In this document: one piece after another, positions 1 through 6,226 of the stretch
Numbering within the stretch: the stretch's first letter is position 1
Layout of the letters: every line of letters starts with the position of its first letter
NCBI GenBank assembly: GCA_021731425.1
Contig: JAKFXJ010000106.1
Coordinates: 1-16,366, forward strand
Direction: 5' to 3'
DNA from: Limnohabitans sp.
GTDB lineage: Bacteria; Pseudomonadota; Gammaproteobacteria; Burkholderiales; Burkholderiaceae_C
Length of the DNA stretch: 16,366 bases
Position numbers and translations under genes: made by a program
The notes under the pieces: generated by a model
Told to the model about the DNA's origin: nothing
Seen by the model: only the letters and a program-made list of their open reading frames with translations
Database searches by the model: none

Positions 1-108
1 GTCTACACCGATCCGGGCTGGACAGCCGGTGACAAGGCCAGCTGGGCCAATCACATCAAGGCCCGTGCCACTTACGGCCAAAACGACCACGCCCGCGCTC
101 CCAAGTGA
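1..108 (+). CDS. Formate dehydrogenase iron-sulfur (beta) subunit, C-terminal end only
   Basis: The window opens inside a reading frame that ends at a TGA at 106-108. Only the last 35 residues are visible, finishing in ATYGQNDHARAPK. No cysteine cluster lies in this tail, so the assignment depends on context: the next gene, 17 bases downstream, is a formate dehydrogenase cytochrome b subunit. In Burkholderiales fdh operons the gene just before that subunit normally encodes the 4Fe-4S electron-transfer subunit, and the short polar tail without a membrane anchor suits that type. Its role would be to pass electrons from the molybdenum/tungsten catalytic subunit to the membrane cytochrome. The frame itself is certain; the identity is inferred. 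Confidence 0.7.
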   Translation, partial: VYTDPGWTAGDKASWANHIKARATYGQNDHARAPK

Positions 109-125
109 GCGACAAGGAGAAGTTC

Positions 126-1322
126 ATGCGTCGCTTCTTATTGAGCATGGGGCTGGCCTTGGCCACGCTGGGCGCTGCCGCCCAAACGGCTGCACCTGCT
201 GCAGCCACAGCCGCGCCAGCCACAGCCGCCGCGCCTGCCCCGGCTGACAACAGCTTGGGCGTTAAAAGCGCCAATATCTTCCAGATCGCGCCCGGTGCTG
301 ACGCAGATCCGAAGTACAAAGACCAGACCAATGCCGAGCGTGGCCAAGTCCAGCCGGGTAACAATGCGCCCATGTGGCGCTCGGTGGGGCAGGGCGTGAG
401 TGGCTACTCCAGCCTGCCCAAAAGCCAGGCGCCCGAGGCCGGCAACCTGATCCAGCCTTTTGTGCAGTACCCCGGTTCGCGCTTGGCTTCGGCCGGTGAA
501 TCATGGCGACAGGTGCGCAACAACATCATCATTCCTTATGGTGCAGCCTTGCTGCTGATTGCTGTTGGCGCGATGGCTTTGTTTTATTTTTCCAAGGGCA
601 CCATCGAATTGCACGGCCAAGAAACGGGCCGCAAGATCGAGCGCTTCACACCTTTCGAGCGCTCGGCCCACTGGGCCAATGCCATTGCATTTGTGACCTT
701 GGCCATCTCGGGCATCGTGATCGCCTACGGCAAATACTTCTTGTTGCCCATTATGGGTGGCACGCTGTTTGGTTGGCTGAGCTTTGCCCTCAAAAACGTG
801 CACAACTTTGCGGGTCCTTTGTTTGCGGTGTCTTTGGTGGTGGTTTTCATCACCTTTGTCAAAGACAACCTGCCCAGTAAGGACGACGTGGTTTGGTTGC
901 TCAAAGGCGGCGGTTTGTTCTCGGGCACCGAGGTGCCGTCGCACCGCTTCAATGCCGGTGAAAAGGTGGTCTTTTGGGGCGGCGTGCTGCTCTTGGGCGC
1001 GATAGTGGTGGGTTCGGGTCTGGTGCTCGATATGCTGCTTCCGGGCCTCATTTATGAGCGCGGCACCATGCAAATTGCGAGCATGATCCATGGCGTGGCC
1101 GCCTTGTTCATGATGGCTATGTTCATTGGCCACATCTACATGGGCACCATTGGCATGCGGGGTGCCTACAAAGCCATGCGCGAGGGCTATGTGGATGAGA
1201 CCTGGGCCAAGGAACACCATGAACTGTGGTACGACGATGTGAAGTCGGGCAAGATTCCGGCCCAACGCTCTGCTGCCTCGAACACCCCCGCCAACTCGAA
1301 CGCTTCCACCGCTTCGGCCTGA
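126..1322 (+). CDS. Formate dehydrogenase cytochrome b556 (gamma) subunit, long form
   Basis: This is the membrane subunit of formate dehydrogenase, which takes electrons from the iron-sulfur subunit through b-type hemes into the quinone pool. The 398-residue protein starts at the ATG at 126, behind a good AAGGAGAA ribosome site; an in-frame GTG at 105 overlaps the previous stop and is less likely. Residues 1-20 look like a signal peptide and are followed by an Ala/Pro-rich linker. Membrane segments lie near 134-155, 183-208, 224-245, 280-305 and 316-340. Probable heme histidines are H182 (SAHW), H226 (NVHN), H322 (MIHG) and H336 (IGHIYMG). The 14-residue spacing of the last two equals that of His155 and His169 in E. 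coli FdnI. FdnI is about 217 residues, so this protein carries an N-terminal extension of roughly 165 residues. Confidence 0.93.
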   Translation: MRRFLLSMGLALATLGAAAQTAAPAAATAAPATAAAPAPADNSLGVKSANIFQIAPGADADPKYKDQTNAERGQVQPGNNAPMWRSVGQGVSGYSSLPKSQAPEAGNLIQPFVQYPGSRLASAGESWRQVRNNIIIPYGAALLLIAVGAMALFYFSKGTIELHGQETGRKIERFTPFERSAHWANAIAFVTLAISGIVIAYGKYFLLPIMGGTLFGWLSFALKNVHNFAGPLFAVSLVVVFITFVKDNLPSKDDVVWLLKGGGLFSGTEVPSHRFNAGEKVVFWGGVLLLGAIVVGSGLVLDMLLPGLIYERGTMQIASMIHGVAALFMMAMFIGHIYMGTIGMRGAYKAMREGYVDETWAKEHHELWYDDVKSGKIPAQRSAASNTPANSNASTASA

Positions 1323-1337
1323 GCCTGGAGAACTTTC

Positions 1338-1676
1338 ATGAAAAAATACCTGCTTGTTTTGTCTGTATTGGCCATTAGCTTCGGTGCTGCAGCCAAATTG
1401 CCCGCTCTCAGTGAAGAAGCCAAGGCCAAAGCGGCTGAAGCTGCGGCCAAAACCGCGCATGGCAACAAAGTCGCCGACTACCAGCTGTGCAAATCACGAG
1501 AAAAAGTGGCGGCGCACTATTACAAAACCAATGGCAAAGGCAAAGCGGCACCTACGGCCACGCCTGCCTGTGTGGACCCCGGTGCTTACAAGCCCGCAGA
1601 AACAGCAGCAGCCCCGGCTGCAGCGCCTGCCGCAGCGGGCGCCAAGCCTGCGGCCGCACCTGCCAAAAAAGGCTGA
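1338..1676 (+). CDS. Small secreted Ala/Lys-rich protein of the formate dehydrogenase operon, function unknown
   Basis: This 112-residue protein is encoded 15 bases after the cytochrome b gene, with GGAG ahead of the ATG, and is the last gene before the terminator at 1698-1730. Residues 1-19 form a clear signal peptide (MKKYLLVLSVLAISFGAAA). The mature part starts with a Lys/Glu/Ala helix-prone stretch (about 24-42). A central block then holds two cysteines, C51 (YQLCKS) and C78 (TPACVD), plus HYYKTNGKGK. An Ala/Pro/Lys-rich, probably disordered tail spans 86-112. The cysteines could form a disulfide in the periplasm. Operon position suggests a role in assembly or stability of formate dehydrogenase, but nothing in the sequence names a function. 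The frame is well supported by signal peptide, ribosome site and spacing. Confidence 0.8.
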   Translation: MKKYLLVLSVLAISFGAAAKLPALSEEAKAKAAEAAAKTAHGNKVADYQLCKSREKVAAHYYKTNGKGKAAPTATPACVDPGAYKPAETAAAPAAAPAAAGAKPAAAPAKKG

Positions 1677-1697
1677 TCCTTTTTTGCACCCCACTGC

Positions 1698-1730
1698 AAA
1701 ATCCCCCGTCGGCAACGGCGGGGGATTTTT
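1698..1730 (+). terminator. Rho-independent terminator of the fdh operon
   Basis: CCCCCG (1703-1708) pairs with CGGGGG (1719-1724). Inside this are one T-G wobble, two further pairs and a GCAA tetraloop at 1712-1715. The AAAAT before the stem pairs with ATTTT after it, and the stem ends in a run of five T. It lies 21 bases after the small secreted-protein gene and 16 bases before fdhD. Confidence 0.9.
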
Positions 1731-1746
1731 ACGTTAGGCTCAAGCC

Positions 1747-2637
1747 ATGTCTGCTGTTTTGAATGCCCCCGAGACCGCTTCGGCCCTGCCCAAGCCCCAC
1801 CTCACCCGAGCGCGAGCACCCCTCACGCGCAGCGTGACCGTGACCAACGAATTCGGTGAAGTCTCCGAGACACAAATCCCCGCCGAACGGGCACTCACGA
1901 TTTACCTGGACAAAAAAGAGCTGGTCACCCTGATGACACTGGGTGCCGAGCCCGAGTGGCTGGTGCTGGGCTTCTTGCGCAACCAGCGCCTCATCGACTC
2001 GGTGGACCAGATCGAATCCATCACGGTGGATTGGACGATTGGCGAAGGCGAAGTGGGCGAGCCCGGTGTAGCCGCTGTCAAAACCCGCGCCAACGCCCAG
2101 GTGGTCATTGAGCGCAGCGCCGAGCGTGTGGTGACCACGGGCTGCGGCCAGGGCAGCGTGTTCGGTGATTTGATGGCGCACATCGACGAGATCGAGTTGC
2201 CGCCCGCGCAAATCACCCAAAGCCAGCTCTATGGTTTGGTCAACGCCATCCGTTTGCAAGAAACCACCTACAAGTCATCCGGCTCGGTGCATGGTTGCGC
2301 CTTGTTTCAGGGTGAAGAAATGCTCAAGTTCGTCGAAGACGTGGGGCGTCACAACGCGGTGGACACCATCGCGGGTTGGATGTGGATGCACGACGTGAGC
2401 GCCCAAGACAAAGTGTTCTACACCACCGGCCGCTTGACCAGCGAGATGGTCATCAAGTCCGCGCAAATGGGCGTGCCCGTGGTCGTGTCACGCAGCGGCA
2501 TCACACAAATGGGCCTCGATGTCGCCAAGCGCTTGGGCTTGTGCGCCATCGGCCGCGCCACCAACAAGCGCTTCTTGTGTTTCAGTGCGCCTGAGCGGCT
2601 CGTCTGGCAGCCTGAGCTCTTGACACCACCCGGCTGA
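1747..2637 (+). CDS. fdhD: FdhD, formate dehydrogenase accessory sulfurtransferase
   Basis: FdhD moves sulfur from the cysteine desulfurase IscS to the molybdenum cofactor of formate dehydrogenase, a cytoplasmic step needed for enzyme activity. The 296-residue protein shows the family landmarks: the loop TTGCGQGSVFG (131-140), GSVHGCALF (179-187), FVEDVGRHNAVD (195-206), TGRLTSEMVIKSAQMG (227-242) and the end motif GRATNKR (269-275). E. coli FdhD has Cys121-x-x-Cys124 in the loop; here C133 matches the first, but the second position is glycine (G136), leaving one cysteine. The N-terminal 25 residues are poorly conserved in style and the ribosome site at the ATG is weak. The gene follows the fdh terminator by only 16 bases, which fits a job in maturing the enzyme encoded upstream. 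Confidence 0.94.
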   Translation: MSAVLNAPETASALPKPHLTRARAPLTRSVTVTNEFGEVSETQIPAERALTIYLDKKELVTLMTLGAEPEWLVLGFLRNQRLIDSVDQIESITVDWTIGEGEVGEPGVAAVKTRANAQVVIERSAERVVTTGCGQGSVFGDLMAHIDEIELPPAQITQSQLYGLVNAIRLQETTYKSSGSVHGCALFQGEEMLKFVEDVGRHNAVDTIAGWMWMHDVSAQDKVFYTTGRLTSEMVIKSAQMGVPVVVSRSGITQMGLDVAKRLGLCAIGRATNKRFLCFSAPERLVWQPELLTPPG

Positions 2638-2645
2638 CCGCTAAT

Positions 2646-2678
2646 CGGCTGGCCGGATGATTGGCGGCCGATCAGCCG
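2646..2678. terminator. Possible weak bidirectional hairpin between convergent fdhD and enoyl-CoA hydratase genes
   Basis: CGGCTG (2646-2651) can pair with CAGCCG (2673-2678), and GCCG (2652-2655) with CGGC (2665-2668), leaving a bulge at 2669-2672 and a 9-base loop. It lies where two convergent genes meet and overlaps the stop codon of the minus-strand gene. No T-run follows on either side, so intrinsic termination is uncertain. Confidence 0.35.
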
Positions 2679-3451
2679 TTGATGAACTTGGGTGCGCGTT
2701 TGTTCAAAAACGCGTCCATGCCTTCTTTTTGATCGGCGGTGGCAAACAAGCCGTGGAACAAGCGGCGCTCGAACATCACACCATCGCTCAACCCGCTTTC
2801 AAAGGCACGGTTCACGCTTTCCTTGGCCGCCATGGTCGCAAGTTGGCCGTAGCCACAAATCATCAGGGCTGCGCCCAATGTTTCTTCCATCAACTTGTCC
2901 AGCGGCACCACGCGGCTAACCAAACCGCCGCGCTCGGCCTCGGCGGCGTCCATCATGCGGCCCGTCAGCACCAAGTCCATGGCTTTGGACTTGCCCATGG
3001 CCCGCGGCAAGCGCTGCGTGCCGCCAGCGCCAGGGATGATACCGATCTTGATTTCGGGCTGCCCGAACTTGGCGTTGTCTGCGGCAATGATGAAGTCGCA
3101 CATCATGGCCAGCTCGCAGCCGCCGCCCAGCGCAAAGCCGCTGACGGCCGCGATCACGGGTTTGCGGATGCTGCGGATGGTTTCCCAATTGCGCGTGATG
3201 AAGTCGGTTTTGTAGACCTCATGGAAGTTGAACTTGGCCATGGCCGAGATGTCGGCACCCGCCGCAAAAGCTTTTTCGCTGCCGGTGATGACGATGCAGC
3301 CAATCGCTTCGTCGGCGTCAAAAGCCTTGAGCGCCAAGCCAAGCTCGTCCATCAAAGGGCCGTTCAGGGCGTTCAGCGCTTTGGGGCGGTTGAGGGTGAT
3401 GATGCCAACTTGGCCGGCTTCGGTGCGGACTTCGATGTTTTCGTAGCTCAT
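2672..3451 (-). CDS. Enoyl-CoA hydratase, PaaF/EchA type
   Basis: A crotonase-family enzyme of 259 residues that should add water across the double bond of a trans-2-enoyl-CoA in the cytoplasm. Oxyanion-hole segments are AFAAGADI (61-68) and [12 protein letters not shown] (105-116). Both classical hydratase glutamates are present: E113 in GGGCE, and E133 in [19 protein letters not shown]. The ATG at 3451 is preceded by GGAG at a good distance. The gene diverges from paaG across 175 bases. A role as PaaF (2,3-dehydroadipyl-CoA hydratase) in phenylacetate breakdown is plausible from position, but such hydratases are broad and this could equally serve fatty-acid or amino-acid breakdown. The family call is very secure; the pathway role is inferred. 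Confidence 0.93.
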   Translation of the reverse strand: MSYENIEVRTEAGQVGIITLNRPKALNALNGPLMDELGLALKAFDADEAIGCIVITGSEKAFAAGADISAMAKFNFHEVYKTDFITRNWETIRSIRKPVIAAVSGFALGGGCELAMMCDFIIAADNAKFGQPEIKIGIIPGAGGTQRLPRAMGKSKAMDLVLTGRMMDAAEAERGGLVSRVVPLDKLMEETLGAALMICGYGQLATMAAKESVNRAFESGLSDGVMFERRLFHGLFATADQKEGMDAFLNKRAPKFING

Positions 3452-3571
3452 GGTTTTCTCCAGCAGTGGGTCAAATCAAACAGAGACTATAACCACGCCA
3501 ACTGAGCTGAAGCTGTCGCTCTGGCGCTGGGCATGGCTGAGGCCAACACAGGTTAAAACACTAGGGAAAAC

Positions 3572-3597
3572 ATTCACCAACCGCGCGGTCGGTTAAT
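3572..3597. promoter_or_regulatory. 26-base TetR-type operator before paaG (candidate PaaR site)
   Basis: The half sites are ATTCACCAACCGC (3572-3584) and GCGGTCGGTTAAT (3585-3597). They form an inverted repeat with 11 of 13 positions matching per arm and no spacer. The palindrome ends 29 bases before the paaG ATG, so it would overlap the promoter or transcription start. TetR-family PaaR repressors of phenylacetate genes are known to bind ACC/GGT-rich palindromes of this kind. Assignment to PaaR is inferred; no regulator gene for it is in the window. Confidence 0.65.
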
Positions 3598-3626
3598 GGT
3601 ACAGTGCTGCATTCAGGAGACCCAAA

Positions 3627-4427
3627 ATGACCGAATCGTCCGCAACGGTGCTGTACGAAGCGCGAGGCGCCGTGGCGCTGATCACCCTCAATCGCCCACA
3701 AGCCCTCAACAGTTTCACCCGTGCCATGCACCATGATCTGTGGGCTGCGCTCGATCAAGCCGAGGCCAATCCGGCCATCCGTGCCGCCGTCATCACGGGC
3801 GCTGGCCGAGGCTTTTGTGCTGGGGCCGATCTGTCTGATTTTGATTTCACCCCCGGCCCCAACCAGGTCGAACGTGCAGACCCCGGCCCCATCATTGACC
3901 AGGCCTTTAACCCCAGCACGCGGCGTCTGCAGTCGCTGCGCATGCCCACCATTGCCGCTGTTAATGGCGTGGCCGCAGGCGCGGGCGCATCCATGGTCAT
4001 GGCCTGCGACATCGCGATTGCTGCGCCGGGCGCCAGCTTCATTCAGGCCTTCAGCAAAATTGGTTTGATCCCCGATGCAGGTGGCAGCTGGTTGCTGGTC
4101 GAGCGCTTGGGCCTGGCGCGTGCCATGGCGCTGGCCATGACGGGCGACAAGTTGGGCGCCCAACAGGCCAAGGACTGGGGCATGATTTGGGACGTGGCGG
4201 AAGACCCGCTGGCCAGCGCTTTGGCCCTGGCCGAACGCCTGGCCAACATGCCCACCAAAGCCCTGATCGCCACCCGCGCCTTGCTCCAATCGGCCACCAC
4301 CCGAACCCTGTCCGAGCACCTGGACACGGAGCGCAACACCCAGTCGGCCCTGGGCCGCACGCACGATTACTTCGAAGGCGTTCAAGCCTTCCTCGAAAAA
4401 CGCAGCCCCCAATTCAAAGGCGAATGA
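3627..4427 (+). CDS. paaG: PaaG-type ring-1,2-epoxyphenylacetyl-CoA isomerase
   Basis: PaaG converts the ring epoxide of phenylacetyl-CoA into the seven-membered oxepin-CoA in the aerobic phenylacetate pathway. The protein has 266 residues, normal for PaaG. Crotonase landmarks are GRGFCAGADLSD (60-71) and GVAAGAGASMVMACD (114-128). The position of the hydratase glutamate instead holds aspartate D150, in SKIGLIPDAGGSW (143-155), as PaaG-type isomerases do. The start is set by AGGAGA at 3615-3620, seven bases before the ATG. It leads paaG-paaI-paaK: its stop overlaps the paaI start (ATGA), and both downstream genes act on phenylacetyl-CoA or related thioesters. A general enoyl-CoA isomerase is the alternative, made unlikely by these neighbours. 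Confidence 0.9.
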   Translation: MTESSATVLYEARGAVALITLNRPQALNSFTRAMHHDLWAALDQAEANPAIRAAVITGAGRGFCAGADLSDFDFTPGPNQVERADPGPIIDQAFNPSTRRLQSLRMPTIAAVNGVAAGAGASMVMACDIAIAAPGASFIQAFSKIGLIPDAGGSWLLVERLGLARAMALAMTGDKLGAQQAKDWGMIWDVAEDPLASALALAERLANMPTKALIATRALLQSATTRTLSEHLDTERNTQSALGRTHDYFEGVQAFLEKRSPQFKGE

Positions 4428-4858
4428 TGAGCGACCCCCAAGCACTGGCCCGTTTGGTGGGCGAGACCATGTTCGCTGTCGACGTGGCGTCCAAAAACAC
4501 CATGGGCATGGAATTGCTCGCCTGCGAGCCCGGTCGCGCCCTGATGCGCATGACGGTCAAAGAACTGCACCTGAACGGTCACCAAATTTGCCACGGCGGC
4601 TTCATCTTCACGCTGGCCGATTCGACCTTTGCCTTTGCCTGCAACAGCTACAACAAGAACGCGGTGGCCGCGGGTTGCAGCATCGAGTTTTTGAAGCCCG
4701 GCAAGCTCGGTGATGTGTTGACCTGCGAAGGCCTCGAGCAGACCCTGAGCGGACGCCATGGCATCTACGACATGAAAGTCACCAACCAGAACGGTGAAGT
4801 CATCGCCATGTTCCGCGGCAAGAGTGCACAAATTGCGGGCACCGTGGTGCCGGAATAA
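4424..4858 (+). CDS. paaI: PaaI hotdog-fold hydroxyphenylacetyl-CoA thioesterase
   Basis: PaaI hydrolyses phenylacetyl-CoA derivatives that stall in the pathway, releasing CoA. The 144-residue protein matches the usual ~140. The hotdog signature is GHQICHGGFIFTLADSTFA; counted from the second methionine, HGG is at 56-58 and the probable catalytic Asp at 65. CSIEFLKPGKLGDVL (84-98) is the second conserved strand. Two adjacent ATG codons, 4424 and 4427, are possible starts; the first overlaps the paaG stop as ATGA, which suggests translational coupling. The frame runs open further upstream, but that part is only paaG read out of phase. It lies between paaG and paaK, as expected for a phenylacetate operon. 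Confidence 0.93.
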   Translation: MMSDPQALARLVGETMFAVDVASKNTMGMELLACEPGRALMRMTVKELHLNGHQICHGGFIFTLADSTFAFACNSYNKNAVAAGCSIEFLKPGKLGDVLTCEGLEQTLSGRHGIYDMKVTNQNGEVIAMFRGKSAQIAGTVVPE

Positions 4859-4871
4859 ATCAATGAATGGG

Positions 4872-4895
4872 GGGACAGGTCTTCAGCCCTGTCCC
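4872..4895 (+). repeat. Hairpin between paaI and paaK
   Basis: GGGACAGG (4872-4879) and CCTGTCCC (4888-4895) form an 8-base-pair perfect stem around an 8-base loop, TCTTCAGC. No T-run follows, so it is not a standard terminator. It lies in the 60-base gap ahead of the paaK ribosome site (GTGGAG), where it could affect transcript processing or stability, or be one copy of a dispersed palindrome. Confidence 0.6.
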
Positions 4896-4918
4896 AAGCT
4901 GATCAAGTGGAGTTTTGA

Positions 4919-6223
4919 ATGAGCCAAAAAGCCTTCCCCCTGGAGCCGATTGAAAAGGCCAGCGTCGACGAAATGCGCAGTCTGCAGCTCAAGCGCCTGC
5001 AGCAAACCCTGCAGCACGCCTATGCCAACTCGCCTGTGTACCGCGCCAAGTTCGATGCGGCAGGCGTGCACCCCGACGATTGCAAAACCTTGGCCGACAT
5101 CGCCAAGTTCCCCTTCACCACCAAGTCGGACCTGCGCGACAGTTACCCCTTTGGCATGTTTGCCGTGCCGCGCGAGCAATGTGCCCGCATCCACGCCTCC
5201 AGCGGCACTACCGGCAAACCCACCGTAGTGGGCTACACCCTCAAAGACATCGACACCTGGTCCACCGTGGTGGCCCGCAGCATCCGCGCGGGCGGCGCCA
5301 AGCCGGGTGACATGGTGCACATCAGCTACGGCTATGGGCTCTTCACCGGCGGCATGGGTGCGCACTATGGCGCCGAAAAACTGGGCCTGACGGTGGTGCC
5401 TTTTGGTGGTGGTCAGACCGAGCGCCAAGTGCAACTGATTCAGGATTTCAAGTCCAACATCATCATGGTCACGCCCAGCTACATGCTGGCCATTGCCGAT
5501 GAATTTGAGCGCCAAGGCATCGACCCCAAGACCAGTTCACTGCGCATCGGCATCTTCGGGGCCGAGCCCTGGACCAACGACATGCGCTCGGCCATCGAAA
5601 AACGCATGAACATTGACGCCGTCGACATTTACGGCCTGTCCGAAGTGATGGGCCCGGGCGTGGCCAGCGAATGCATCGAAACCAAAGACGGCCCGACCAT
5701 CTGGGAAGACCACTTTTACCCTGAGATCATCCACCCCGAAACCGGTGAGCCTGTGGCCGATGGCGAAATGGGCGAGCTGGTGTTCACGAGCCTCACCAAA
5801 GAAGCACTGCCCATCATCCGTTACCGCACGCGCGACCTCACGCGCTTGTTGCCGGGCACGGCACGCCCGAGCATGCGCCGCATGGAAAAGGTCACGGGCC
5901 GCAGCGACGACATGATGATCATTCGCGGTGTGAACGTCTTCCCCAGCCAGATCGAAGAGCTGATCTTGAAACGCGCCGAGCTGGCCCCGCACTACCAGTG
6001 CGTGCTGACCCGCGAAGGCCCGATGGACGACCTCAAAGTGCTGATCGAGACCAAGCCCGGTGTGTCCCCCGAGAGCCTCGAAGCCCGTGCTGCCGCCAAG
6101 CAGCTGCAGCACGAGATCAAGGTCTACATCGGATCGAGTGTGGCCATCGAGCTCAAGCCCGAAGGCGGCGTCGAGCGCAGCCAGGGCAAGGCCAAACGCG
6201 TGGTGGATTTGCGCGGCAAGTGA
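4919..6223 (+). CDS. paaK: Phenylacetate-CoA ligase
   Basis: PaaK activates phenylacetate with ATP and CoA to phenylacetyl-CoA, the entry step of the pathway, in the cytoplasm. The 434 residues match the family length. Adenylate-forming motifs in order: ASSGTTGKP (93-101, phosphate loop), FGAEPW (213-218), YGLSEVMGPGVASEC (238-252), RYRTRDLT (301-308, ribose-binding Asp306), GRSDDMMIIRGVNVFPSQIEE (327-347) and the C-terminal RSQGKAKRV (420-428), which carries the probable catalytic Lys424. GTGGAG lies seven bases before the ATG. Sixty bases separate it from paaI, with a hairpin between. Its stop is only three bases from the stop of the convergent peptidase gene. Confidence 0.96.
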   Translation: MSQKAFPLEPIEKASVDEMRSLQLKRLQQTLQHAYANSPVYRAKFDAAGVHPDDCKTLADIAKFPFTTKSDLRDSYPFGMFAVPREQCARIHASSGTTGKPTVVGYTLKDIDTWSTVVARSIRAGGAKPGDMVHISYGYGLFTGGMGAHYGAEKLGLTVVPFGGGQTERQVQLIQDFKSNIIMVTPSYMLAIADEFERQGIDPKTSSLRIGIFGAEPWTNDMRSAIEKRMNIDAVDIYGLSEVMGPGVASECIETKDGPTIWEDHFYPEIIHPETGEPVADGEMGELVFTSLTKEALPIIRYRTRDLTRLLPGTARPSMRRMEKVTGRSDDMMIIRGVNVFPSQIEELILKRAELAPHYQCVLTREGPMDDLKVLIETKPGVSPESLEARAAAKQLQHEIKVYIGSSVAIELKPEGGVERSQGKAKRVVDLRGK

Positions 6224-6226
6224 GAA

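Noticed and set aside
501..1460. Long open frame (319 codons) on the minus strand opposite the cytochrome b gene
   Set aside because: Composition is His/Gly/Arg-rich without recognisable domains and it mirrors a certain gene on the other strand; typical of GC-rich DNA.
2657..3505. 282-codon plus-strand frame opposite the enoyl-CoA hydratase
   Set aside because: The minus-strand protein has full crotonase motifs and a ribosome site; this frame has neither.
4187..4423. Upstream extension of paaI
   Set aside because: It is Pro/Arg-rich out-of-phase reading of paaG; PaaI length and the ATGA overlap support the start at 4424.
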